Shown: positions 1 to 8,248 of the stretch, piece after piece
How the letters are laid out: each line of letters opens with the position of its first letter
How positions within the stretch are numbered: position 1 is the first letter of the stretch
DNA from: Chlamydiota bacterium
GTDB lineage: Bacteria; Chlamydiota; Chlamydiia; Chlamydiales; SM23-39
Assembly (NCBI GenBank): GCA_016219355.1
Contig: JACRNF010000077.1
Span: 1 to 32,431 of the forward strand
Direction: 5' to 3'
DNA: 32,431 nt
Made by a program: the position numbers and the translations under genes
Notes under the pieces: model-generated
Databases searched by the model: none
Seen by the model: only the letters and a program-made list of their open reading frames with translations
What the model was told of the DNA's origin: nothing

Positions 1-952
1 TCATGGTGGTGAGCCGTTCATCCAGCTCCTTTCCAATTTTAGCAATCTCTTTAGCGTTCAAAGCCACACTTTCTTGCTTCCAAGAATAAGCCACCGCCTT
101 TAAAATGGCAATCAAAGTTGTCGGAGCAGCTAAAATAATATTATTTAAGGCCGCTTCTTCTAATAGATTAGGATCAGCTTGCAAAGCCGAGCTAAAAAAA
201 GCCTCAGACGGCAAAAATAAAATCACATATTCTGGAGAAGAGTCAAAAAATTTGTGATATTCTTTGCTGGAGAGCTCTTTTATATGCTTTTTGATTTGGG
301 AGGCGTGCTCTTTTAATTTTAAAAATTTTATCCCTTCATCTGTGATATCCATAGACTCTAAATATGCATCCAAAGGAGTTTTGGCATCAATTACAATTTG
401 CCTATTTCCCGGAAGGTTGATCACCATGTCAGGCCTTAGAGTTATTCCCTCTTGCGTTTGAGAGGGCTGCTCAAAAAAATCGCAGTTATTTAACATCCCG
501 GATAGCTCTAGTACCCTTTTTAAATGAAGCTGGCCCCATGAACCTCGAGTATTATGAGATCTTAAGGCATTGCTTAAATTGACGGCTTCTTTGCGAAGGA
601 TATTTTCAGAGTTAAGCAGACTTTCAATTTGTTTGGATAAGCCACTATAACTTGATTCTCTTTGCTTTTCTAAAGCTCTACTATATTCATCTATCTTGTT
701 TAAAGACTCTTTTACAGGATTTAAAATGTTTTCAATAGCCTGATGTTTATTTTCCAGCTCCCCTTTGATTCCTTCTTGATACTTATCCATGACAATTTTA
801 GCTACATCTAAAAATGAGCGGGAATTTTTTTCCATAACATCAAAAGAAAGGCTCTTAAAAGTATCGCTCATCTTTTTTTGAGTTTCCAAAAGAAACTGTC
901 TAATGAAAAAAAAGGCAATTAAAATTCCAATTACAATTAGAGCAATAATCAT
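1..952 (-). CDS. rmuC: RmuC family protein, C-terminal part beyond the left edge
   Basis: The minus strand reads open from an ATG at 952 to the window edge (317 codons). The protein starts with one membrane segment (about residues 1-17, MIIALIVIGILIAFFF), then a long coiled-coil region (about 20-110), then the conserved RmuC core: RGSWGQ, LRPDMVINLP, VIDAKTPLDAY, FLPSEAFF and an APTTL-x-AILKAVAYSW block. The order of these motifs is diagnostic for the family, which carries a PD-(D/E)XK-like nuclease fold and is linked to limiting DNA rearrangements; its reaction is not firmly established. The gene starts 8 bases after the pssA stop on the same strand and is probably cotranscribed with it. The 3' end is missing, so completeness cannot be judged. 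Confidence 0.93.
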   Translation of the reverse strand, partial: MIIALIVIGILIAFFFIRQFLLETQKKMSDTFKSLSFDVMEKNSRSFLDVAKIVMDKYQEGIKGELENKHQAIENILNPVKESLNKIDEYSRALEKQRESSYSGLSKQIESLLNSENILRKEAVNLSNALRSHNTRGSWGQLHLKRVLELSGMLNNCDFFEQPSQTQEGITLRPDMVINLPGNRQIVIDAKTPLDAYLESMDITDEGIKFLKLKEHASQIKKHIKELSSKEYHKFFDSSPEYVILFLPSEAFFSSALQADPNLLEEAALNNIILAAPTTLIAILKAVAYSWKQESVALNAKEIAKIGKELDERLTTM

Positions 953-960
953 TTTGATGC

Positions 961-1806
961 CTATTTGTCATCTTCAAATTCATCAGGATCGGGCTCAAAA
1001 TCTTCTAAAGTTTTTGATTTTTTGCCAGCAATGAGCCTTATAATCGAGAGAATTAAAGCCACAATAATATATACCCAAGATACAAAAAACAGGACCAGTG
1101 CAAAATAATTGAAAACACCATACAAAATAGCAATGGCTATAATCACGGTAAAAAAAGCCAGGTGAAAAGAAGGCACTCTAAAATGAAGTCCCTTTAATGA
1201 TGGAAATTTCAAATGGCTGACCATCAAATATCCTAAAAATACCATAATGCAAATCAAACTAATGGTTTTGGCCAGATCAGAAATGAAAAAATAATGATTA
1301 AGATCGGGGCTTAATAAGAAAAGATTGGCTGATACCGCAGCAATGGCTGCAGCAGGAATCGGAAGGCCGGTAAAGTTTTTCTTTTGAAGAGTCATCTCCA
1401 CAAGATTACCTTTGACTTCGGCCGATTTAATATTAAAACGGACAAGTCTTAAAACGCCGCATAGAGAAAAAACCATGGCGCCGCTTGCCGCTAAAAATGA
1501 AAAAACCGTTCCATGTTGTAATGAGAGGGTCTTTAAAAGCAAAACAGAAGGAGCCACCCCGAAGGAAATTGCATCCGACATGGAATCGAACATGAAACCG
1601 AATTGACTTTCCGCATGAAAAGCCCTAGCTACAGCTCCGTCAATAAAATCGGCAAAAGCCGCCAAAAGTAGTAAAAGAGACGATTTTAAAACCATTTCAT
1701 AGCTTCCCATTCCAGGTTCGACCATGTTAACTTTAAAAATAACAAAAAGCCCGCAGGCAAGACCAAAGGCTGTAATGCTATTTGGCACTAAGTATATTTG
1801 CTTCAT
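961..1806 (-). CDS. pssA: CDP-diacylglycerol-serine O-phosphatidyltransferase
   Basis: This integral membrane enzyme would join CDP-diacylglycerol and serine to give phosphatidylserine, the precursor of phosphatidylethanolamine. The CDP-alcohol phosphatidyltransferase signature D-G-x2-A-R-x8-G-x3-D-x3-D is complete, at about residues 56-78 (DGAVAR, then G, D and D), between hydrophobic helices. Six to eight membrane segments are visible, and the C-terminus is acidic (EDFEPDPDEFEDDK). I start at ATG 1806, because GAGG lies 5 bases upstream; the GTG at 1812 would have no room for a ribosome-binding site. Serine as the substrate is inferred from length and from the pssA-rmuC order I recall in chlamydiae; the motif alone does not separate serine from glycerol-phosphate transferases. 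Confidence 0.9.
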   Translation of the reverse strand: MKQIYLVPNSITAFGLACGLFVIFKVNMVEPGMGSYEMVLKSSLLLLLAAFADFIDGAVARAFHAESQFGFMFDSMSDAISFGVAPSVLLLKTLSLQHGTVFSFLAASGAMVFSLCGVLRLVRFNIKSAEVKGNLVEMTLQKKNFTGLPIPAAAIAAVSANLFLLSPDLNHYFFISDLAKTISLICIMVFLGYLMVSHLKFPSLKGLHFRVPSFHLAFFTVIIAIAILYGVFNYFALVLFFVSWVYIIVALILSIIRLIAGKKSKTLEDFEPDPDEFEDDK

Positions 1807-1827
1807 AAACACCTCACAATCAACTTA

Positions 1828-1855
1828 AAGATACCATACCTAAAAATCTTTTCAA
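1828..1855 (-). promoter_or_regulatory. Candidate promoter for pssA-rmuC
   Basis: On the minus strand TTGAAA (1855-1850) and TATCTT (1833-1828) are separated by 16 bases and lie about 20 bases before the pssA ATG. The match to the main-sigma consensus is fair. It faces away from the plus-strand promoter at 1891-1919. Confidence 0.45.
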
Positions 1856-1890
1856 ACAAAATAGAGTCTCTCATGATCATCAGTTAAAAA

Positions 1891-1919
1891 TTGCAAAAAA
1901 TCACCCTGAGATCTATAAA
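1891..1919 (+). promoter_or_regulatory. Candidate promoter for the gene at 1941
   Basis: TTGCAA (1891-1896) and TATAAA (1914-1919) have the ideal 17-base spacer. The -10 element lies 21 bases before the ATG at 1941, so the leader would be very short and would still contain the AAGGAG site at 1927-1932. Confidence 0.55.
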
Positions 1920-1940
1920 GAAAATTAAGGAGAACATGCC

Positions 1941-2222
1941 ATGCTTGATGATGAGACTAAGCCTTTTACACAAAGCAACTTAAGCCAAAAACAAAAACAA
2001 CTGGACCTCTTGATGCAAGAGTTGGATGTGATTGATCAGGAAAAAATTTTGATAAATCAAAGGATCGATACTATTAAAGAATTTTTAAAACAGCTCCCCT
2101 CCACCGATTCTCAATATGTTATCTATGAAGATCAAGTTGAGATCGATCGGATCGCGCTTGATGAAATTATTACACGCCAAGAGTCGCTTAGCGATAAAAT
2201 AAAAGAGATTAACAATCAGTAG
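1941..2222 (+). CDS. Small coiled-coil protein of unknown function (93 aa)
   Basis: The start is supported by AAGGAG at 1927-1932, 8 bases before the ATG. The protein is soluble, rich in Q, D, E, K, I and L, and nearly all helical: a heptad-like helix at about residues 14-52, a short turn (LPSTDS) and a second helix at about 60-92. That pattern suggests an antiparallel helical hairpin or coiled coil. There is no signal peptide, membrane segment or cysteine. I do not recognise a family. It has its own promoter candidate and is followed by an AT-rich gap and another promoter, so it is probably monocistronic. Size and shape would suit a chaperone-like or structural helical protein, but that is only a guess. 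Confidence 0.75.
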   Translation: MLDDETKPFTQSNLSQKQKQLDLLMQELDVIDQEKILINQRIDTIKEFLKQLPSTDSQYVIYEDQVEIDRIALDEIITRQESLSDKIKEINNQ

Positions 2223-2247
2223 CTTGATAATTATATATTATTATTTA

Positions 2248-2276
2248 TTGACAACTAAATAATTATTAATTATAAA
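2248..2276 (+). promoter_or_regulatory. Near-consensus promoter for the lysine-rich protein gene
   Basis: TTGACA at 2248-2253 is a perfect -35 element, followed after exactly 17 bases by TATAAA at 2271-2276. It lies in a strongly AT-rich gap, 31 bases before the chosen ATG. It is one of the best promoter matches in the window and suggests strong expression of the small gene downstream. Confidence 0.7.
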
Positions 2277-2307
2277 TAAGAATATAAGGTAATTGTTGAG
2301 GTTAATC

Positions 2308-2520
2308 ATGACTAAAATTCCCACCAAAAAAATTTTAATGTCCCAGTTTTCAAAAATGAAAAAGAAAATTGATCAAATCTGCGCTAAAATCAAAAAAGAT
2401 GCCATGAAACATGCGGGTAAAAGAACTATCCTAAAAGAAAAAAAAGAACTTTTATTGCTCGTTGGCGAATGTAATTTTATCTCTAAAGAATTGGCAAAAT
2501 TTCATAAAAAACATCGATAG
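2308..2520 (+). CDS. Very basic lysine-rich small protein (70 aa)
   Basis: I start at ATG 2308, which has GAGG at 2298-2301; an upstream in-frame TTG at 2293 lacks such a site. About a quarter of the residues are lysine, spread along the chain (MKKK, IKKDAMKHAGKR, KEKKE, FHKKHR), and there are two cysteines. It has no signal peptide or membrane helix. The composition resembles nucleic-acid-binding proteins such as the chlamydial histone-like proteins, but it lacks the alanine/lysine pentapeptide repeats of Hc2 and I cannot align it to Hc1. A near-consensus promoter precedes it, and a hairpin-plus-T-tract follows at 2553-2597. A DNA- or RNA-binding role is inferred from charge only. Confidence 0.7.
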   Translation: MTKIPTKKILMSQFSKMKKKIDQICAKIKKDAMKHAGKRTILKEKKELLLLVGECNFISKELAKFHKKHR

Positions 2521-2552
2521 AGAATTTTTGCCTCGCAAAAAATCTTTATCTG

Positions 2553-2599
2553 CCCTAACTTTATAGAATAAAAATCTAAAAAAGTTAGGGTATTTTTTT
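2553..2599 (+). terminator. Hairpin with T-tract, abutting the PreP start codon
   Basis: CCCTAACTTT (2553-2562) pairs perfectly with AAAGTTAGGG (2581-2590). An inner stem TAGA/TCTA (2564-2567 and 2575-2578) closes a 7-base loop. The stem is followed by TATTTTTTT up to 2599, so it looks like an intrinsic terminator for the lysine-rich gene. The only ribosome-binding candidate for the next gene (AGGG, 2587-2590) forms the base of the 3' arm, and the next ATG is at 2601, right after the T-tract. Confidence 0.75.
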
Positions 2600-2600
2600 C

Positions 2601-5540
2601 ATGAAATATAAAATTGGTACAATCTACAAAAGTTTTAAGGTTACAAAATATTTAAAAATTGAAGAAATCCAAGTTGAACTGCTTGAGCTGACCCATTTAC
2701 CGACTAATGCCAAGGTAATTCAGATTGCAAATAACGATGATGAAAACCTCTTTGCCCTCTCTTTTCAAACCCTCCCCTCCTCTTCAAACGGAGCAGCCCA
2801 TATTTTAGAGCACACAGCCCTCTGCGGCTCTAAGAAATTTCCGGTAAAAGATCCTTTTTTTTCAATGCTTCGAAGAAGCTTGCACACCTTTATGAACGCT
2901 TTTACCGGCCATGATTTTACTAGCTATCCTGCCGCTTCTCAAATTGAAAAGGATTTTTACAATTTACTTTCGGTATACCTAGATGCCGTTTTTCATCCCA
3001 ATTTGAATGAACTTAGTTTTTTACAAGAAGGGCACCGACTTGAATTTTTAAATCCTTCAGACCCTAAAAGCCCTTTAACCTTCAAAGGGATTGTTTATAA
3101 TGAAATGAAAGGCTCTTTAGCTTCAGCCGAAAACAGGCTTTCCCATAAAATGCTGGAGCTTTTAACCCCGGATCTTCCCTATGCATTTAACTCAGGTGGA
3201 GATCCTAAAGATATTGTAAAATTAAGCTATCAGGATTTGCTTAATTTTCATGAAAAATTTTATCATCCTTCAAGATGCCTTTTCTTTTTTTATGGCAATA
3301 TCCCCTTAGAAAAAAATTTGGATTTCATTTCTGAAAATGCATTGCAAGGGGTAAAAAAACAAAAGCCCTTGCCACCTATTAAAAAACAAAAAAGGTTTTT
3401 AGCACCCAAATCATTCATTGCTTATTACCCTTTGACAAACCAAGAAAATCTGGAAAATAAATGTTTTATATCCTTTGGATATTTAACTACAAATGTTAAA
3501 AACCAAGAGGAGCTTTTGGCCTTAACTTTACTAGATAACGTTTTAATGGGAACCGATGCCGCCCCTTTAAAAAAAGAGATATTAAAATCTGGACTTTGTA
3601 AAGACGTTGAAAGCTCATTAGACCTGGAAATGAGTGAAATTCCTTATATCTTTACCTGCAAAGATGCTTCCTTAAAAAACAAAGACCTTCTATTTAACTT
3701 AATACAAACAACCCTAAAAAAAATTGTTAAAGATAAAATTCCTCACCATCTGATTGAAGCATCGCTGCATCAAATAGAGTTTTCAAGGACCGAAATTGCT
3801 TCTGATGGATATCCTTATGGCCTTATTTTGTTTTTTAGATCAGCCCTTGCCGAGCAACATGGCTGTAAACCTGAAAATTCCATGCTTATCCACTCTCTTT
3901 TTAACTCTTTAAGAAAAAAGCTTAAAAATCCAAACTATTTGTCCAATCTGATCAATAAGTACTTACTTAAAAATAAACATCTTGTAAAACTTACCTTTAT
4001 ACCAGATACCGCTTTAGAGAAAAAAGAAAATGACGAAGAACAAGAACGGCTTGCAAAAATTAAAAAATCACTATCTCAAAAACAGACCGAAAAAATTTTA
4101 CAAACAACTCTATCATTAAAAAAATACCAAGAATCTTTGGAACATGCATCTTTAGACTGCCTGCCTAAACTTCAATTAAGCGATGTCCCTCAAAAGATCA
4201 AAGATTATCCTTTAAAAGAAGAAAAGTTTAATAATCTAACTGTTTTTCAACACAACTGTTTCACCAACGATATTATCTATGCTGACCTCCTGTTCGACCT
4301 TCCCTACATTGCTCAAGAGGAGCTTTCTTTTCTTTCCTTATTTTCTTTGATTTTAACTGAAGTTGGATCTGGTAATAGAAACTATCAATCTAACTTAGAA
4401 TTTATTCAAGCCCATACCGGAGGTATCCATAGTTATATTTCTTTAAATGTTCAAGTGGACAATCCCAATGATTTAAAGCCCTCTTTTGCCATAAGGTCAA
4501 AAGCTTTAAAAAGAAATGTCCAAGAGCTTTTTCAGCTTCTCAAAGAGACCGCTGATAGTCCCATTTTTGATGATCCTGCTAGGATAAAAGAGCTTTTGCT
4601 GCAACATTATACCTCTTTGGAAAACAACTTAAATAAAAATGCAATGCGCTATGCAGCAAACCTTTCGTTATCAAGTTTAAATATTCCATCTTTTATCGGT
4701 AGTCGATTATCGGGCTTGGATTATTATCTCTTTTTTAAAAGCTTTATTCAAGATTTGGATGTCAAGCTCCCTTCCATCATTGCCTCTCTCAATACACTCA
4801 AACAAAGAGTTCTTTGCCAAGAAAACTGCCATCTTGTTCTTGGCTGCGATGATGAGTTATATAAATATATTAAAAAACATAACTTTTTTGCCCTTTCAGA
4901 GCTTAAATTAAAGAAATCCTCTGCTCTGTGGAAAAGTGATTATAAAATCGATCCAACCGAGTCCCAAGCAAGAATTATTTCTTCTCCGGTAGCATTCAAC
5001 AGCGTAGCTTGCAAGGCTATAGGGTATACTCATGAGGATGCTCCGGCTCTTTTAATAGCGGCAAACCTGTTTGACAATGTTGTTTTACACAAAAAAATCA
5101 GAGAAGAGGGAGGGGCTTATGGAAGCTCGGCAAACTATACCCCCATCTCTGCCACATTTAACTTTAGTTCCTATAGAGATCCTCACATATCTTCCACAAT
5201 TAATGCCTTTGATTTAGCTATCAAAACCATTTTAGAGGGTATTTTTACAAGTTCTGATTTAGAAGAAGCAAAGTTAGAGGTAATTCAACATTTGGACGCT
5301 CCATTATCTTTTGCGACAAGGGCTATTACCGCCTATTCTTGGAAAAGAACCAAAATTACTACTGCTTTAAGGGAAAAGTTTAGACAAAAAATTTTACTCG
5401 CTTCAAGAGAAGATATCATTAAAGCAGCGCTATTTATAAGCGATAAAATTAAAAATAACATACACATTACCTTTGCTGGCAAAGAATTGTTAGAAAAAGA
5501 AAAATCTTTATTAAAAAATCTGAAAATTTTTAAAATTTAA
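2601..5540 (+). CDS. PreP-like zinc metallopeptidase (insulinase family M16C)
   Basis: This 979-residue protein is close to the usual length of presequence-protease-type M16C enzymes, which enclose unfolded peptides in a two-halved chamber and cut them. The inverted zinc motif HxxEH is at 67-71 (HILEH), the distal glutamate at about 168 (VYNEMKGS), and the C-terminal half contains the R/Y region REEGGAYGSS typical of M16 enzymes. There is no signal peptide, so it is probably cytosolic. The start is supported by an N-terminus beginning close to the first domain. Its partner htrA follows 74 bases downstream. Initiation is odd: the codon lies directly after a terminator-like hairpin, and AGGG in that hairpin is the only visible ribosome-binding site. 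Confidence 0.93.
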   Translation: MKYKIGTIYKSFKVTKYLKIEEIQVELLELTHLPTNAKVIQIANNDDENLFALSFQTLPSSSNGAAHILEHTALCGSKKFPVKDPFFSMLRRSLHTFMNAFTGHDFTSYPAASQIEKDFYNLLSVYLDAVFHPNLNELSFLQEGHRLEFLNPSDPKSPLTFKGIVYNEMKGSLASAENRLSHKMLELLTPDLPYAFNSGGDPKDIVKLSYQDLLNFHEKFYHPSRCLFFFYGNIPLEKNLDFISENALQGVKKQKPLPPIKKQKRFLAPKSFIAYYPLTNQENLENKCFISFGYLTTNVKNQEELLALTLLDNVLMGTDAAPLKKEILKSGLCKDVESSLDLEMSEIPYIFTCKDASLKNKDLLFNLIQTTLKKIVKDKIPHHLIEASLHQIEFSRTEIASDGYPYGLILFFRSALAEQHGCKPENSMLIHSLFNSLRKKLKNPNYLSNLINKYLLKNKHLVKLTFIPDTALEKKENDEEQERLAKIKKSLSQKQTEKILQTTLSLKKYQESLEHASLDCLPKLQLSDVPQKIKDYPLKEEKFNNLTVFQHNCFTNDIIYADLLFDLPYIAQEELSFLSLFSLILTEVGSGNRNYQSNLEFIQAHTGGIHSYISLNVQVDNPNDLKPSFAIRSKALKRNVQELFQLLKETADSPIFDDPARIKELLLQHYTSLENNLNKNAMRYAANLSLSSLNIPSFIGSRLSGLDYYLFFKSFIQDLDVKLPSIIASLNTLKQRVLCQENCHLVLGCDDELYKYIKKHNFFALSELKLKKSSALWKSDYKIDPTESQARIISSPVAFNSVACKAIGYTHEDAPALLIAANLFDNVVLHKKIREEGGAYGSSANYTPISATFNFSSYRDPHISSTINAFDLAIKTILEGIFTSSDLEEAKLEVIQHLDAPLSFATRAITAYSWKRTKITTALREKFRQKILLASREDIIKAALFISDKIKNNIHITFAGKELLEKEKSLLKNLKIFKI

Positions 5541-5580
5541 GATTGGATAATTTTTTATTTATATTCACAAAAACATGAAA

Positions 5581-5586
5581 TATAAT
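5581..5586 (+). promoter_or_regulatory. Candidate -10 element for htrA
   Basis: A perfect TATAAT lies at 5581-5586, 28 bases before the htrA ATG. The expected -35 position (5558-5563, TTTATA) matches poorly, so this could be an activator-dependent or weak promoter, or chance in AT-rich DNA. The strong AAGGAGG at 5601-5607 lies between it and the start. Confidence 0.4.
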
Positions 5587-5614
5587 GATACCTTTATCTT
5601 AAGGAGGTTTTGTC

Positions 5615-7009
5615 ATGCAACGTTCATTTTTTTTAATTTTAACCACTTTTTTTCTTTTCAATATTAATCAACTCTCATCCCAAGAAAAATGTGACTGTTC
5701 CAAAAGGTTTACAAAGGTTGCCAAACAAGCAACACCAGCAGTAGTTTTTATTAAATCAGAGCTAACATCAGGTAACGCCAATGTAAGATCGCAAGAAAAT
5801 TATGATAATCCTTTTGATTATTTTAATGATGAGTTCTTCAAGCGTTTTTTCGGTGGACGAGGCAATAATCAATCACAAGTTATCGGTGGGTCCGGCTTTA
5901 TAACAACCCCTGATGGATACATCATAACAAATAATCATATGACCAAAGATGCAACAAAAATAACTGTAACTTTAAATAGCGGCGAAGAATATGAGGCTAA
6001 AGTTATAGGCTCGGATCCTAGGACGGATCTTGCGGTTATAAAAATCGATGCCAAAGATTTGCCAATTTTAAAGTTTGGCAATTCCGACACTTTAGAAGTT
6101 GGCGAGGAGGTTGTTGCCATTGGCAGCCCATTTGCATATCAAGCAACCGTGACAACAGGCATTGTTAGCGCTAAAGGTAGACAAGATTTAAACATCATAG
6201 ACCTTGAAGATTTTATTCAAACGGACGCCGCTTTAAATCCTGGTAATTCAGGAGGGGCTCTTTTAAATTTAAACTCTGAGGTAATCGGAATCAACACAGC
6301 CATTGCAAGCCAAACCGGCGGTTATATGGGCATTGGTTTTGCCATTCCTAGTAACATGGCTAAATATGCTGTTCACCAAATTATAGCAAACGGCAGCGTC
6401 CAAAGAGGCTATCTTGGCGTCAGTTCTCAAAAAATTGATAAAAATATGGCCGAAGCTTTTGGTTTAAACAAAACCGAGGGGGCCTTGGTAGCTGATGTAA
6501 TTAAAGACTCGCCTGCCGATAAAGCTGGCATCAAGCAAGGTGATATTATTATCGCCTGCAATGGTCAACCTATCAAAAATGGACTAACATTCAAAAATGA
6601 TATTGCACAAATGGCGCCGGATACCAAAGTAAAACTGACCATTTTACGAAACGGCAAAAAACAAGAAATTAACATTGTGCTAGGAACCTTCCCTTCCGAG
6701 CAGACCCATAAATCGATGGAGCTTGGCATCGAAGTGTCAAACCTTAAAGATGTCTCCATAGAGATTTTACAAAGATATAATTATAACCAAGGTATGGAAG
6801 GGGTGATCATCACCGCAGTAAAATATGGCTCTTTAGCTGAAAAAGCGGCTTTAAGACCCGGCATGCTGATATTGCAAGTCAATCAACAAAAAGTATCCAA
6901 TGTTCAAGAGTTTAATGCAGCTATGCAAGAGGCTCCAAATAAAAAACATACATTACTTTTGGTCCGATATCAGAATATCACCAATTTTGTCACTATCAAG
7001 ACAAAATAA
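5615..7009 (+). CDS. htrA: HtrA/DegP-type periplasmic serine protease
   Basis: This is a periplasmic protease/chaperone that removes misfolded envelope proteins. It starts with a signal peptide (about residues 1-22, QRSFFLILTTFFLF core), followed by CDC. The trypsin-like domain has the complete triad: His108 in TNNHM, Asp138 in DPRTDLAVI and Ser212 in NPGNSGGALL. Two PDZ domains follow at about 260-350 and 370-460 (RGYLGVSSQ, GALVADVIKDSPADKAG and GVIITAVKYGSLAEKA). At 464 residues it has normal length for the family. AAGGAGG at 5601-5607 fixes the start. The usual NNHVV after the catalytic histidine is NNHMT here. A perfect 14-bp hairpin terminator follows. Confidence 0.97.
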   Translation: MQRSFFLILTTFFLFNINQLSSQEKCDCSKRFTKVAKQATPAVVFIKSELTSGNANVRSQENYDNPFDYFNDEFFKRFFGGRGNNQSQVIGGSGFITTPDGYIITNNHMTKDATKITVTLNSGEEYEAKVIGSDPRTDLAVIKIDAKDLPILKFGNSDTLEVGEEVVAIGSPFAYQATVTTGIVSAKGRQDLNIIDLEDFIQTDAALNPGNSGGALLNLNSEVIGINTAIASQTGGYMGIGFAIPSNMAKYAVHQIIANGSVQRGYLGVSSQKIDKNMAEAFGLNKTEGALVADVIKDSPADKAGIKQGDIIIACNGQPIKNGLTFKNDIAQMAPDTKVKLTILRNGKKQEINIVLGTFPSEQTHKSMELGIEVSNLKDVSIEILQRYNYNQGMEGVIITAVKYGSLAEKAALRPGMLILQVNQQKVSNVQEFNAAMQEAPNKKHTLLLVRYQNITNFVTIKTK

Positions 7010-7017
7010 TACTTTTT

Positions 7018-7054
7018 AACAACAGAATGAGAAAGCTCATTCTGTTGTTTTTTT
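7018..7054 (+). terminator. Strong intrinsic terminator of htrA
   Basis: A perfect 14-bp stem (AACAACAGAATGAG at 7018-7031, CTCATTCTGTTGTT at 7036-7049) with the 4-base loop AAAG is followed by further T residues to 7054. The 3' arm overlaps the last codons and stop of the convergent M50 protease gene. On the minus strand the hairpin is followed by A residues, so it should stop only plus-strand transcription. Confidence 0.9.
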
Positions 7055-8182
7055 GATAAAGACTTTGAACTCTTCACTCTCTCTGACATTATCAAAGAAC
7101 TTTTCTAAGATAATTTCTTCAAAATTTACATGGCCATACTCATGGGCCGTTTGAAGCCAGCCTCCAGCAAAAGTGGGCTGCTTTAATTCACCATAAGCCC
7201 TGGCATTATTTAAAGCCACCTCTTCAGTAGGAAGATATTTATAACAATTAGAGCCAAGCTCAGTCACGAGTTCATAATTTTTTTCTTCAAATGCCAATTT
7301 ATGCAATAAACAAGCCGCTTCATCGGTAAGTTTATCTTTGATAGATAGCAACAAGTTATAAGACTGAAGATTATTTTTATCCTCATATTCAATTAAAGCC
7401 AAATAATGGGTTGCAGCGATAAATAAGAGTCCCTCTTTAGTCTTATGCCTTATGTCCTCAAAAATCTTTTTAGCTTCATCTTTTTTTCCATCTTCGAAGA
7501 GGACCTCTCCTTGTCTTAACTCGTCAGCATTTACCTCTTTTCTATCAAATGAAGAAAGATTTTTTGCTTTTTTATACATATCAAAACTTTGAAAGGCAAA
7601 AAGAAAAAATAAAGAGCCCATTAAAATGTTTTGCGCTGCAAAGAAAAATAACGCTGTCAATAAAGCTAAAACAAGACTAACAATTAATGATATCTTAAAC
7701 CCTTTTACCCCTAAAAAAGCTTCCAAAGCGATTCTCAATAGCTGACCTCCATCTAAAGGAATAATGGGAACCAAATTTAAAACACTCCAGATAAAGTTTA
7801 CAAATTGTAAAATTTTTATGGTGTTTAAAAGTAGAGGATTCGTAATTTGATCTATCCAAAGAAGCGCGCTCATCAGTCCGAATAAAATGAGTCCAAACAC
7901 AGGACCGTTTAAAACAATTAAAAATTGCTGGCCGAAATTAAGGTTTTTTCCTTCATAAGAGGTAAGTCCACCCAAAGCTACAAGTTGTATCCTTGGCTTT
8001 TGTTTAAAGGCCATGGCCATCAAGGCATGTCCGAGCTCATGAAATAATACCGAAACAAAAATTATAAATATCCAGATAGCCATCCCTAAAATATTAGGGC
8101 TCATCATCCAACCAATTAAAGCAGCAAAAACCCAAAAAAAAGGATGGATCATAATTGGTATTTTCTTCGAAATTACTAGCAT
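7037..8182 (-). CDS. M50 (site-2-type) membrane metalloprotease with helical C-terminal tail
   Basis: An intramembrane zinc protease of the SpoIVFB/S2P class. HELGH is at residues 48-52 inside a membrane helix, and the second motif N-x2-P-x4-LDGG is at about 136-146 (NLVPIIPLDGG). Hydrophobic helices fill residues 8-205. The remaining 170 residues are soluble and helical with a tetratricopeptide-like character (KKDEAKKIFEDIRHK, then repeated A/L/Y helices), so this part may hold a partner or substrate. There is no PDZ insertion, which separates it from RseP. The substrate is unknown. It lies next to htrA, another envelope protease, but on the opposite strand. Only a weak purine-rich ribosome-binding site (AAGAAGAGAG) precedes the ATG. 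Confidence 0.9.
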   Translation of the reverse strand: MLVISKKIPIMIHPFFWVFAALIGWMMSPNILGMAIWIFIIFVSVLFHELGHALMAMAFKQKPRIQLVALGGLTSYEGKNLNFGQQFLIVLNGPVFGLILFGLMSALLWIDQITNPLLLNTIKILQFVNFIWSVLNLVPIIPLDGGQLLRIALEAFLGVKGFKISLIVSLVLALLTALFFFAAQNILMGSLFFLFAFQSFDMYKKAKNLSSFDRKEVNADELRQGEVLFEDGKKDEAKKIFEDIRHKTKEGLLFIAATHYLALIEYEDKNNLQSYNLLLSIKDKLTDEAACLLHKLAFEEKNYELVTELGSNCYKYLPTEEVALNNARAYGELKQPTFAGGWLQTAHEYGHVNFEEIILEKFFDNVRESEEFKVFIKKTTE

Positions 8183-8226
8183 AGCTCTCTTCTTTTGTTT
8201 AATTTCCTTATGTGATATATTATTTT

Positions 8227-8232
8227 TATAAT
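8227..8232 (+). promoter_or_regulatory. Candidate -10 element for ftsY
   Basis: TATAAT at 8227-8232 lies only 16 bases before the ftsY ATG. No good -35 element is visible 16-18 bases upstream. If used, transcription would begin roughly 10 bases before the start codon, and no ribosome-binding site would fit. Confidence 0.4.
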
Positions 8233-8248
8233 CAACAAAATTTGTAAC

